This document shows, in pieces, positions 44,846-55,100 of a stretch of DNA of 64,000 nucleotides (within the stretch, counting starts at the first letter, position 1; each line of letters begins with the position of its first letter). The translations under genes were made by a program, and so were the position numbers. Source of the DNA: Mariniphaga sp041684965 (lineage in GTDB: Bacteria > Bacteroidota > Bacteroidia > Bacteroidales > Prolixibacteraceae); assembly GCA_041684965.1 (NCBI GenBank), contig JAWLGR010000010.1, forward strand, positions 62,001 through 126,000, read 5' to 3'. The notes beneath the pieces were generated by a model. The model searched no databases, had not been told where the DNA came from, and was given only the letters and a program-made list of their open reading frames with translations.

Positions 44846-47002
44846 ATGAAAGTTTACAAAACTGAACAAATTCGAAACATTGCTTTAATAGGTAATGCCG
44901 GCAGTGGAAAAACCACCCTCGCAGAAGCCATGCTGTTTGAGGGTGGAGTAATTAACCGGAGGGGTGAGGTCACCGCAAAAAATACGGTATCCGACCACAA
45001 CTACATCGAACAGGAATATGGCAACTCTGTTTTGTCCACACTTTTATACACCGAATACAACGGAGCTAAAATTAATGTGCTCGACACACCGGGTATGGAT
45101 GATTTGGCAGGCGGAGTAGTATCTTCTTTGAACGTTACTGACATGGTTCTGATGCTTATAAATGCCACCAACGGTGTTGAATCAGGAACTGTTGCTGCAG
45201 GGCGTCATGCCGAAAATATTAATGTGCCGCTGATGTTTGTTTTTAACCAGCTGGATCATGATACTTCAAATTTTGATGCCGCACTGGATCAGTGCAAATC
45301 AGTATTCGGAAACAAAGTAACAATTGTTCAGTATCCGTTGGATGCAGGACCCGGATTTTCATCCATCATTGATGTGCTGAAAATGAAAATGTATAAATAT
45401 CCGGCTAATGGAGGAACACCAGAAGTTCTCGAAATTCCGGATTCAGAAAAAGAACGGGCTGAGGAACTACACAACGAACTGATTGAAATGGCTGCTGAAA
45501 ATGAAGAAGCTCTCATGGAGCTTTATTTCGAACAGGGTTCACTCACAGAAGACGAAATGCGCAAGGGGATGAAACTGGGCATGCTTCAGCGCGATCTCTA
45601 CCCGGTATTTTGCACCTGTGCCCGTAAAAACATTGGAGTTGGCCGCCTAATGGAATTTATTGTAAACATTGCTCCCTCACCGGTTGAGCGCCCCATGAGG
45701 CCGGTTACCGGGGGAAAAGAATTAAAAATGGGTGATTCGACCGAGCCCAGCCTGTTTGTATTTAAAACCGCAGTGGAATCGCATGTTGGTGAAATTACCT
45801 TCTTTAAGGTAATGTCAGGCAAAATTACTGAAGGACTCGATCTTATCAATACCAAAACAGGCAATAAGGAACGGCTTTCGCAGGTGTTTGCTGCAGCTGG
45901 TAAAATGCGTGAAAAAGTGGAAGCACTGCATGCCGGCGATTTGGGGTGCACCGTTAAACTGAAAGATACCAAATACAACCAGACCCTTACCACCAAAGAA
46001 GCCGATACCAAATACGAACCCATTAAATTTCCACCATCGAAGCATACCATTGCAGTGAAAGCAGAAAATGAAGCCGATGATGAAAAAGTAGGGGAAATAT
46101 TAAGTAAACTTAAATTCGAAGATCCCACCTTTGTTATTGAATACTCAAAGGAACTGAAACAGTTGCTGGTGCATGGTCAGGGTGAATACCACCTGAATAT
46201 ATTGAAGTGGTATTTCGATAACATACATAAAATCGATGTAAACTACATACAACCAAAAATTCCCTACAGGGAAACAATTACCAAGCCTGCCCAGGCAGAT
46301 TACCGCCATAAGAAACAATCAGGTGGCGCTGGTCAGTTTGGAGAAGTGCATATGATTATAGAACCATATGAGGATGGTGCCTCACCCAAAACATCCTTCA
46401 AATTTGGCGATAAGGAACAAAAAATAGCTGTCCGTGATGTACAGGAACATCCGTTGCCCTGGGGAGGAAAACTGGTGTATATTAATAGTATTGTTGGTGG
46501 TTCTATCGATGCCCGCTTCATGCCTGCTATCCTGAAGGGGCTTATGGAAAAAATGGAAGAAGGCCCGCTTACCGGTTCCTATGCACGCGATATCATGGTG
46601 TATGTGTACGATGGTAAAATGCACCCGGTTGATTCAAATGAAATTTCCTTCAAACTTGCCGGCCGGAATGCCTTTAGCAAGGCATTTAAAAACGCCGGAC
46701 CAAAAATCCTGGAACCAATTTATAACCTGGAAGTATGGGTTCAATCCGATCGCATGGGTGATGTAATGAGTGATCTGCAGGGACGCAGAGCTATGATCAT
46801 GGGAATGGGTTCAGAACGAGGAATGGAAAAAATCAGTGCTAAAGTGCCGCAAAAAGAAATGTTCAGGTATTCAACTTCACTGAGTTCAATAACCGGCGGA
46901 CGTGGTGTATTTAACATCTCTTTCGACGGGTATGAAAAAGTTCCTGCTGAAGTTCAGGACGAACTCCTTAAAGCATATGAAGCCGAACAGGAAGAAGAAT
47001 AG
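44846..47002 (+). CDS. EF-G2-like translation elongation factor paralogue
   Basis: With the start at 44846 the protein has 718 residues and the EF-G domain order. The P-loop is GNAGSGKT near 16-23. The G3 motif is DTPGM at 80-84, where canonical EF-G has DTPGH, so the catalytic His is replaced by Met84. The G4 motif is NQLD (134-137) instead of NKxD. EF-G2 of Bacteroides thetaiotaomicron is reported to lack GTPase activity and to support translation in starvation. This protein shares that family trait. It is the only gene between the TonB receptor and the downstream lipoprotein, with a terminator after it. The frame opens earlier at 44765, but the upstream 27 codons include a hairpin and are not conserved in appearance. 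Confidence 0.85.
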   Translation: MKVYKTEQIRNIALIGNAGSGKTTLAEAMLFEGGVINRRGEVTAKNTVSDHNYIEQEYGNSVLSTLLYTEYNGAKINVLDTPGMDDLAGGVVSSLNVTDMVLMLINATNGVESGTVAAGRHAENINVPLMFVFNQLDHDTSNFDAALDQCKSVFGNKVTIVQYPLDAGPGFSSIIDVLKMKMYKYPANGGTPEVLEIPDSEKERAEELHNELIEMAAENEEALMELYFEQGSLTEDEMRKGMKLGMLQRDLYPVFCTCARKNIGVGRLMEFIVNIAPSPVERPMRPVTGGKELKMGDSTEPSLFVFKTAVESHVGEITFFKVMSGKITEGLDLINTKTGNKERLSQVFAAAGKMREKVEALHAGDLGCTVKLKDTKYNQTLTTKEADTKYEPIKFPPSKHTIAVKAENEADDEKVGEILSKLKFEDPTFVIEYSKELKQLLVHGQGEYHLNILKWYFDNIHKIDVNYIQPKIPYRETITKPAQADYRHKKQSGGAGQFGEVHMIIEPYEDGASPKTSFKFGDKEQKIAVRDVQEHPLPWGGKLVYINSIVGGSIDARFMPAILKGLMEKMEEGPLTGSYARDIMVYVYDGKMHPVDSNEISFKLAGRNAFSKAFKNAGPKILEPIYNLEVWVQSDRMGDVMSDLQGRRAMIMGMGSERGMEKISAKVPQKEMFRYSTSLSSITGGRGVFNISFDGYEKVPAEVQDELLKAYEAEQEEE

Positions 47003-47031
47003 ACCATTTCTAATCTATTTTACTATAACTA

Positions 47032-47068
47032 AAAGCTCCGGTCCGGAAGGATTGGGGCTTTGTTTTTT
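47032..47068 (+). terminator. Terminator after the EF-G2-like gene
   Basis: AAAGCTCC at 47032-47039 pairs with GGGGCTTT at 47054-47061 (one wobble) around a 14-base loop, followed by GTTTTTT. It lies 30 bases after the stop and resembles a rho-independent terminator. Confidence 0.7.
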
Positions 47069-47278
47069 CTACTCTAATCCCAGGTTTAAGTCTTTGAATA
47101 AGGAATAGCTACACCTTGTTGTGGCTTTAACTCATAATCTTAAATTTTATTCGAATATTTTTATATTCTAAAAATTTGGAATGTTATTTCCCGAAGTCAA
47201 TTTTTTGCTTTAACTTCATCCAGGTTTACAATCTGTGTGAAATTTATTAAGTATAAAATAAAACTAATAAATCAAGCT

Positions 47279-48331
47279 ATGAAGAATTACAGTATTAATT
47301 TGAACCTGAAGTATGTCCTTCCTTTATTATTTGCAGTAAACTTATCACAATTGGCATGTGCCCCACCAAAATCAATCGAAGGAAAAAACACAATACCCCT
47401 GATAACTCAACCCATATTGTTTAATACTCCGCAAGCCGATGAAATTATTAAATCACTCCGCATATTTCCTTCGAACAGTGCATACAATGAAGATATAACC
47501 AACAGGCCGGTAGCTCCAAATTCAACTGCAATCATTGAAGGAATGAAATCCCGTAATTCCTTGGGTTACAATCTTGATATGGGATATGTGATTGTACCTC
47601 CCGACCAGCAGAAGGTTAATGTTCATATTTACCAATACCCCGGTGAATCCGATCCGGGACCCTACCCTATTCCGGATAATGCTCCAATCGAAGGCTGGCC
47701 TTTTACTTATCGTGACGGTTCGTATAAATTCGATAATTCTTCTGAAAGCCTCGATAAGATTCAGCGGGAAGGTAAAGGGGACCGGCATGTTTTAGTGGTT
47801 GATCCCTATGCTGAAAAACTGTACGAATTTTATGCCGGCTATAAAACAGATTCAGGTTGGAGAGCAGCTCAGGCGACAATTTTTGATTTAACTTCCAACA
47901 GCATGCGGCCAGACGGATGGACTTCAACCGACGCAGCAGGTCTTTCAGTGTTTGCTGCCACTGTTCGTTATCCGGACGTAGAGGATGGAATTGTTTCTCA
48001 TGTTATACGCGTAACTGCCAGAAGGACCAGAAATGCTTATGTGTATCCTGCTACGCACCAGGCCAGCAAGCTGGACGATGAGAACCTTCCAAGAATGGGA
48101 GAAAGGTTTCGCCTGAAGGAGACGGTTGATGTTTCAAATTTCTCTCCCCATGCACAGGCAATTGCAAAAGGGATGAAGAAATACGGTTTAATCGTTGCAG
48201 ATAATGGACTTGATTGGTTAATATCTGTTGCTCCGGATGAACGCTTTCAGGGACTTGATGATTTGCGAATGCTGAAACCGCATGACTTTGAAGTGATAGT
48301 ACCATCCGGTCCCGGTGATAACAACCGGTAA
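47279..48331 (+). CDS. Lipoprotein of unknown function
   Basis: With the start at 47279 the protein is 350 residues, with a signal peptide and lipobox (SQLAC, Cys27). The frame opens at 47237, but those first 14 residues are lysine-rich and not signal-like. The body contains VNVHIYQYPGESDPGPYPIPDNAPIEGW and an HVLVVDPYAEKLYEFY segment, suggesting a beta-rich domain. I do not recognise the family. No partner gene is close enough to assign a function. Confidence 0.7.
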   Translation: MKNYSINLNLKYVLPLLFAVNLSQLACAPPKSIEGKNTIPLITQPILFNTPQADEIIKSLRIFPSNSAYNEDITNRPVAPNSTAIIEGMKSRNSLGYNLDMGYVIVPPDQQKVNVHIYQYPGESDPGPYPIPDNAPIEGWPFTYRDGSYKFDNSSESLDKIQREGKGDRHVLVVDPYAEKLYEFYAGYKTDSGWRAAQATIFDLTSNSMRPDGWTSTDAAGLSVFAATVRYPDVEDGIVSHVIRVTARRTRNAYVYPATHQASKLDDENLPRMGERFRLKETVDVSNFSPHAQAIAKGMKKYGLIVADNGLDWLISVAPDERFQGLDDLRMLKPHDFEVIVPSGPGDNNR

Positions 48332-48453
48332 ACAGACGATACCAGAACCCATTAGTGTATTATTATTTTCCTTCGGAACTTTAAAATACCAGGGGTTAAT
48401 TTTGATGTAATCCTATTATTCCGAATAATGTTATAAAAACCACTCCTAACCGG

Positions 48454-48532
48454 TTTCACGCAACGAGCGCAACGTAATAATTTCGCAGCGATCGCCGCGT
48501 GCAATCTTTCGCCGCGAGCGCCGCGTGAACTC
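48454..48532. repeat. Three tandem GC-rich units of 26-27 bases
   Basis: Units start at 48454, 48481 and 48507 and share TTTC-xxGC-xxCGA-xCGC and CG-rich cores ending in an AT-richer tail. The second and third agree at most positions (both contain CGCCGCGTG). The local GC content is far above the surrounding sequence. Unit size matches neither a CRISPR repeat nor a known site I recognise. Confidence 0.65.
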
Positions 48533-48563
48533 TTCCACTAACCCTATTATTCCGTTTACTGAC

Positions 48564-48629
48564 TGTCCCGTAGGGACAAAATATGGGTAGAAATTCAATT
48601 ACAAAATTATCCCAAAGTCCCATCGGGAC
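48564..48629. repeat. GTCCC-type palindromic repeat pair
   Basis: TGTCCCGTAGGGACA at 48564-48578 and GTCCCATCGGGAC at 48617-48629 are two short hairpins linked by an AT-rich spacer with GGGTAGAAATTC. Such GTCCCGTAGGGAC elements are found at many intergenic sites in Bacteroidota genomes and probably represent an interspersed repeat. Confidence 0.6.
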
Positions 48630-48693
48630 GTAACATTATTTTACCAGACAGTAGTGATATGGTATATTCTATCCTGGAATTGCTCCTTTGCTC

Positions 48694-51123
48694 TTATCGT
48701 GAGGACAACTCTTTGACACTAACTTCCGGGAGGATATTTACCTGATACATTTGGTTGTTTATGGTAAGTTCAATTGTAAACTCATTATCTTCATCCACCA
48801 AATTATTGACTGCGATTGCTGGCTCCTTATCTTTCTTATAAGGTACAAACAATGTAATATATCTTGTCTTAGCCTCCTCTGAAATGGTCGAGGCTGTAAG
48901 GTGCCAGTTATCCTTATAGTCAGGAGAGGATTCTCCCCGGACTTCCGGCGGATGAGGAAAACCTGTAAACTGATTAATAGTCATTTCGCCCGAATGCAGA
49001 AATTTTACTTTAAGCCTTGCATCTCCTTCTGAAATCAAAATTGATTTGTCAGTTTTATTAACCTTCATTTCCGAAAGGGCATGAAGCCACCAGTCGAAAA
49101 CAACAGGTGAGGGTGCTTCCAAATCATCGTACATTAAAAAAATACCTGGCCGGATATGTACTACATGACGATGAAATTTATTTAATAAACCCATATAAGC
49201 CTGAGTCGCATCACCGAGTACATAATCATAAATGTCATTGTTTTCAAAGCGGACTATTTTTCCTTTCGCCGCAGCCACACCTTCCTGCCCTGTACCACCA
49301 CCGATGGTTATGCTGTTGGACGATTTGGTTTGCCTTTGCCAATGAATATGATGATCGGAACCATACCAGGGGTAGTATCCGCTTGCAATTGCAAGGGCTT
49401 CACCAAATGCCTCAATTGTATAGGCATTTTGATCCGGATGACCATGACTGACACCACCATAGGGGTCACTGTGTAATAAAAAGTGGATATCTTCATCTGC
49501 ATTCCCTAAACTTGTATGAATAGACACCAGGCCGATACCAGGAAAATAACGCGATTGAGGTAGGTTTTCCGGAGATTTCCCCTCAAGATCATCGTTTTTC
49601 ATTAAAATGCCTAAAATATTTTTTGGGTGGTTTGCTTCCAGGTAATCAGCATACCATCGCAGGTAAGGATTGTTCAATATCGATGAATATACATAAAGAA
49701 TTTCACCCCTGCTTTTGTTTGGAGGGCTGTGCTCTCCGTCACCGAAAGGTGAAAACCGGGCATAAGGTGGGTTGGAGTATAAAATAAAATAAGGTGTATT
49801 CTGAAAAAATTCTTTTTGCATCAGGTCAATGCCTGTTGCTTTTTTTAGTGCAGTAATAAAATGAAGTACCCTTCCCTGATAAGCTGACCAATAGGAAGGT
49901 CCCTGATGCCAGCCCCCATCCTCTTTCGCCCAGGCAGGATATAAATTCCAGTGAATCGTCAGCGCATAGCTTAACCATTCTGCTGCTTCTTCCCATTCAT
50001 CAGCAAAACATATTGCAGCCTGTGCTAAAAATCCTGTAATCCGCTCTTCATGGCTGCCCCGGTTGTAAACATGATATTCTGAACCAGGTCTGTATTTCAA
50101 TCGGTGAAATAATTGCTCACTTCTTCTTTTTATTGACTTTTTTATCTGCTCTCTTTCTTCAGGAGTAAATAGCTCATAGGTCCAGTCGTATGCTCTCGAT
50201 CCCTGATCCACAATCCTGTAGTTGGATTCATTATGAACCCTGTCGGATGTGGAACCATCGGGATTCCACCTGGAAAAATGAAGCAATCTGCGTCTTGCCT
50301 CCTCCCCATATTTTTTATCCCCGGTTAAAAGATAAACCAAAGCAAAAGTCTCCATCCTGTCACAGGGGGGAATTACAGCATCGTAAATGAGTCGCCATGA
50401 ATGTTCACCAAACTCCGGCCCTATGCCTTTGGTAAATTTGGGTTCACTGGGAAGAACTTCACCAAAATATTTATCAATATCCTTTTTAATTTCCTCAAGA
50501 GATTGTTGTAAATCACCGTTGATTGCCCTGTCACGATAAAAGCTTATTTCATCTTCCAGTATAAATAACCTTGGATGACCTTTGGGAACAGAATTTATTA
50601 CCTGCTTAATATCCCCTGGGAACGGCCATTTTTTTACTTCCTGCGGAATAATGAACCGGCGGGATATACTGTAAAGAGTCTTCCCGTTTTCCACGCCATA
50701 CCTCCAATACCACTCACCCGGCTCCAGCACTTCATCCAATGCGTAGGTGCTTAATTGTATCCCTTTTTTTGTTATTACCTCTTTTCTGAAATCTTTATCT
50801 TTCGAAATTTGAAGAGAATAATTGTAATCTTCCTTAACAGGTACCCAAATTTGCTCATGAAATTCAGCACCACTGTACTTAACATGATCAGGTGCATAAT
50901 TTATGTTCTTTTTTACCGGCAACCAGGTAAATGGTGGAGGATTTACGTTTACAGTACTTCCATCTGCCGGGGAATATTCAACCTGGTTTTCATCGGGTAC
51001 CCTGTCAAGTTGATTTATTATATCCTCGTGATTTTCTCTAACTTCTTCCTTGCAACTATTTGCAAGACAGAGAATAGTAATGAAAAATAAAACAGAGAGC
51101 AGGTAGGTAAGTTTAAGTTTCAT
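48694..51123 (-). CDS. DUF4962/heparinase II-III family polysaccharide lyase-like lipoprotein
   Basis: The 809-residue protein has a lipoprotein signal (lipobox LANSC) and a DUF4962 N-terminal region (EYSPADGSTVNVNPPPFTWLP). An alpha/alpha toroid follows, then the heparinase II/III-type C-terminal domain (SHGHPDQNAYTIEAFGEALAIASGYY near 560-585). Catalytic Tyr and His candidates are in the toroid (YHVYNRGSHEERI). Homologues cleave uronic-acid-containing polysaccharides by beta-elimination. The enzyme is anchored in the periplasm or at the outer membrane. No uronate-catabolism genes sit next to it; the two Tat oxidoreductases are 21 kb away. Confidence 0.85.
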   Translation of the reverse strand: MKLKLTYLLSVLFFITILCLANSCKEEVRENHEDIINQLDRVPDENQVEYSPADGSTVNVNPPPFTWLPVKKNINYAPDHVKYSGAEFHEQIWVPVKEDYNYSLQISKDKDFRKEVITKKGIQLSTYALDEVLEPGEWYWRYGVENGKTLYSISRRFIIPQEVKKWPFPGDIKQVINSVPKGHPRLFILEDEISFYRDRAINGDLQQSLEEIKKDIDKYFGEVLPSEPKFTKGIGPEFGEHSWRLIYDAVIPPCDRMETFALVYLLTGDKKYGEEARRRLLHFSRWNPDGSTSDRVHNESNYRIVDQGSRAYDWTYELFTPEEREQIKKSIKRRSEQLFHRLKYRPGSEYHVYNRGSHEERITGFLAQAAICFADEWEEAAEWLSYALTIHWNLYPAWAKEDGGWHQGPSYWSAYQGRVLHFITALKKATGIDLMQKEFFQNTPYFILYSNPPYARFSPFGDGEHSPPNKSRGEILYVYSSILNNPYLRWYADYLEANHPKNILGILMKNDDLEGKSPENLPQSRYFPGIGLVSIHTSLGNADEDIHFLLHSDPYGGVSHGHPDQNAYTIEAFGEALAIASGYYPWYGSDHHIHWQRQTKSSNSITIGGGTGQEGVAAAKGKIVRFENNDIYDYVLGDATQAYMGLLNKFHRHVVHIRPGIFLMYDDLEAPSPVVFDWWLHALSEMKVNKTDKSILISEGDARLKVKFLHSGEMTINQFTGFPHPPEVRGESSPDYKDNWHLTASTISEEAKTRYITLFVPYKKDKEPAIAVNNLVDEDNEFTIELTINNQMYQVNILPEVSVKELSSR

Positions 51124-51489
51124 AATGCAGTATTTTGATTTTTTATTAATTCACCTGGACTACTATTTATTCAGTTATTTTTTTAATGCAATAAAATGAA
51201 TCTGATTAAATTAAATGCATTGTTTCTCATGATAAAAATCCATAATAACAAAAATAATTAATAATCAATCTTATGCAATATTTAAATCACAAGATTTTTA
51301 AGATGCCATCTTCGTTTACGGTATATGCACAACATTAAAGCAATTTCTAAGATTGGAGTTATACACTGGTTTAAGCGGTGTCTGATTAAACAATTAATTG
51401 AGAAATCAGTACTCAGCATTCAATTCATCGATGCAGCAACTTCTTCCTGTTTTATTTCTGATTAAATTTACGGGATTAAAACTGCAATT
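51124..51489. other. AT-rich divergent intergenic region
   Basis: About 365 bases separate the divergent lyase and GNAT genes. It is rich in A and T and should hold promoters for both, but I cannot identify a convincing TTTG/TAnnTTTG pair. No repeat, RNA gene or short gene is visible. Confidence 0.5.
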
Positions 51490-51918
51490 ATGAAAATTTA
51501 CGAAGTGACATATATTACTGAAGAGATCACAAATGCATTTCTTAATTTAATTCCACAACTAACCAAAGATACTTCTGCACCTGCAAAAAGTGAACTCGAA
51601 GAAATTATAAAAACAGGTACCACAAAAATTTTCATTGCTGAGGAAAATGGTATTTTAGGGACATTAACCCTCGTAATCCACAACATCCCTACCGGCAAGA
51701 AAGCCTGGATTGAAGATGTAGTGGTGGATCGTTCAGCAAGGGGTAAAGGTATAGGAGAAAAACTTCTTCAGCATGCTATCAGCTATGCTTCTGAAAGAGG
51801 AATAAAAAAAATTGATTTAACAACCCGACCCGTCAGAACTACAGCCAATAAGCTTTACCAAAAACTTGGATTTCAAAAAAGGGAGACTAACCTGTATCGG
51901 CTGACAATAAGCAAATAA
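51490..51918 (+). CDS. GNAT family N-acetyltransferase
   Basis: This 142-residue protein has the acetyl-CoA binding motif A RGKGIGEKLL (near residues 89-98, following AWIEDVVVDRSA) and ends with a NKLYQKLGFQKRETNLYRL motif B region. It is a single-domain member of the GNAT superfamily, which transfers acetyl from acetyl-CoA to amines. The substrate is unknown. It is monocistronic, followed by a terminator at 52029. Confidence 0.9.
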   Translation: MKIYEVTYITEEITNAFLNLIPQLTKDTSAPAKSELEEIIKTGTTKIFIAEENGILGTLTLVIHNIPTGKKAWIEDVVVDRSARGKGIGEKLLQHAISYASERGIKKIDLTTRPVRTTANKLYQKLGFQKRETNLYRLTISK

Positions 51919-52028
51919 AATTTAATCTCGATCTCTTGTTTAGCCACTTATATCTGCAGTCATTATGTAATCTGCAGGTGCTGCTATTCATTAGGGAAAA
52001 AAACCATAAAAAATTGAGAGAGAAATGA

Positions 52029-52059
52029 AAAAGCATGAAATAACATGCTTTTATTTTTA
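52029..52059 (+). terminator. Rho-independent terminator after the GNAT gene
   Basis: AAAAGCATG at 52029-52037 pairs with CATGCTTTT at 52044-52052 around a 6-base loop, followed by a long T-rich run. It separates the GNAT gene from the 1453-residue gene. Confidence 0.88.
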
Positions 52060-52107
52060 TTTTTTTTTTAAATTTACATGGTAATTAAACCAGATCAATG
52101 ACTAAGC

Positions 52108-55100
52108 ATGATTTCCAAATCTCCATTAATTCAAAAAGGTCAGCACAGAAATTATCTTGTATTAGAGCAGAGGCAAAATTCAACGATTGTATTGGACTTG
52201 ATAACCAATGAATCTTTTCCCTGTAAAAAAATATATATCCCCCCTCAACAAAAAGTAATTCTTTACATAAAAAAGATAGAGCAGATTTCTGCTGAAAAAA
52301 AAATCTGGTTTGACTACAGCCTTTTAAATGATTACCGGGAAGGTGAAAGTTTTGAATTTGATATAATATCAAGAACCAAAAATGGCTTTACACTGGAAAA
52401 TAATGAAAACAAACAGCTCTTTCTTCCTGCATCTTTATGTTCTGGTTTAAATGGATTAAAACGAATTCGGTTAACTGTTAAATCAATTGAATTAAAAGAA
52501 AATAAATTATTTTTTGCACCTGTTGACCATACCTTGGTATCGGAATCCGGTTCGTTTACAGATGAATTAATGGTTGGAGAATCATATAATTTTAATGTAA
52601 ATGGATACCGTGAGATAAATAATACCTTGTCTATTTTGTTGTTGGAAAGGAAAGGTTTTAATTATTCGGTAAGAGGGTATGAATTTCAGAAAGAATCTAG
52701 TTGTCCTGATATTGTAAGGTGCATCGTCCAAAGTATACAGCAGAATAAAGTTTATTTGTCGCAGGATAAATATGCATTGTTAAATCAATTTTATGAAGAA
52801 GGGAAAAAATATCCGTTTAAAGTAATTTCATTGGAGCAAGATGAAAATGTGAAATTTTACCTTCTTGAAGACAAGTTTCATTTACGGCACAGAATTTATT
52901 TTTCAAATTATTGCAAAAAAGAATTTGAAACTCTCAAGGAAGGTGCAATATGTGAATTGTTCCTGAAGCGGATTGAAAAAAAAGGGTATCTGTTGCTTTC
53001 CCTGATATCTGTTGATTTAAATACTAAGTTTTATTCGGTTGAAGAAGTGTTTGGTGCCATTGGTGTTACTGATGCTAATAAATACTTTTATAATCTCAAA
53101 AACGATTTTGAACAAATTCTGGATGGAAAAGGAAAAACCAATCCTGTTGTGGATCATAACAGCAGGGAAAATCATTGGCTTTTTACTTATTTACAGTTTA
53201 TACCTTCTTTTGTTTCAAAACTTATTAGTAATGAACGGATAGATGAAGCCAAAGAATTCCTCCAGTTAAATATTAACCTTGAAAAGTGGATATTGGAAGG
53301 ATCTGATTTTCTGAATAACTTCAGCTTTGAGAAAAAAGATCAAATAATTTTAAAAGCAGAATACACAATTCAGAAATCACTCATAAAAATTCAGGCATGC
53401 AATTTAATTCAGTCAGATGGCACCCATTTATTTATCGAAAGAACTTTATCAAATTTAACTAAAAGCGGGAGGCTAAGAAACGCTTCTGTTTTATTATTTA
53501 AAGAGATACTTGCATTAACAAACGAGCTGCTTAAACGGAATATTGACGAGATAATTGAGATTATCAGTCTTCTGATTAAAAATGATTTGTTGGATGAATA
53601 CGAATCGGGTGTATACAGAAATACATTGGAAAGCAGGATTATACCTGAAAAAAAGCAATTGAATCAAAGCCTGGAATTGGACCATGAACTTAGAGCTTCT
53701 GCAAATAACAAGACTATTGTTAACATATGTAAGATACTTCTATTGCAAATATTGCTGGATGAGAAAGCAGGAAAGAAAGAGTATGCAGTTATTGACAGTG
53801 CAAATTTCCTAAGATATTTAAGTTTAATAACCACCGGGATAAAGGGAAAAAAAGAATTGTTAAAAAGTTCAGTTGCATGCATTACTTCTTCGACAAGATT
53901 AAGCGTAAAATTAACTGATCTGGATTCACTTCCCGGAAAGTACCACTGTAGAAAATTAAAAGAACTCAAAGTATCAGATAAAGGGAAGCAGTTGTATTTA
54001 AATAATGGATCTATTTATAAAGGAACTTCCGGCTGGCATTTATTCTCTTCTCCCCGACTGGGATATTACCGGATGGAAAAGGAACTGCAATTTACTAATA
54101 TCGCATCATTTTATAATGGACTATTAAACGTTGCTTCGAAGACAAAATTTAACCTGCCATTAACAGGCTTAAAATCATTCAGGGATTATTCTGAAAACTG
54201 GGAAAAATATTATCAGAGTAATTTTGAGGTTGATCCTGAAAATGAGCAAAAAATATTTCCACTCCCAAATGAAAAAGTAGAGGCAGTTGTTAAATGCATT
54301 CACAAAGATAACTGTCAGTTACTTTTCCTGAAATTGTCTGATAGCAGATACAGAGGAGAAGGTGTATTGCATATAAGTGAACTTTTAACTGTTCATCTCA
54401 CAAGTTTGGAGGGATTATTTTTCCCGGATGAAAGATTGGTTTTGAGGGTTAAAGAATCAGAAAAACAACTTTCCTTTAGTTTAAAGCAAGACATCTGGGA
54501 ACTTACCAGGCACTTTTTTAATATCGGGGATTTTATTGACGCACAGGTTGTATCAATAAAGGAAGATTTGGCATTCACAATAACAGAACGCGGAGCACCA
54601 GGTGTATTTATTATTCCTTTAGATACCAAAATTTTTGAAGGTGGCACCTATAGGTTGAAAGTGATCAATAACAGGGAAGATAAAATGACCTATTTTTGTG
54701 AATACCATTCTCATACAGAAAATAAAATTACAGCAGAGTCAGAATTGAGGCAACTGCTAAAAAAATATTTTATCATCTATGAGGAACATGAAGAAATACC
54801 TTCTGTAAAGTTGCTTGAAGCCATGATAGGTTCTGTTAAACTTTCGCTGGAAGCATTGGTTTTCATTCAAGAGAATTTAATACAAAAGCTGGAAGGTTTG
54901 TTTATATTGAAATTGATTTGTTCAATCACAAAGGATTCAAAATCATATTATTTCGACCAACACATTAAACACATTATCACCTTGCTTGAATTTAATGAAT
55001 TTAGCGATACTTCAGTTTTCGATAAATTAGAATTCATAAATGAACACACATTGGAAGTTTACCCTCGTTTAAATGACTTAAACGATGGGCTAAAACTTTT

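Larger units (their letters stand above)
48332..48693. other. Spacer with tandem repeats and palindromes
   Basis: This 360-base gap holds a GC-rich tandem repeat (48454-48532) and two palindromic GTCCC/GGGAC elements (48564-48578 and 48617-48629). No gene is visible. The two flanking genes are convergent, so a terminator is expected, but I see none with a T-run. Confidence 0.6.
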
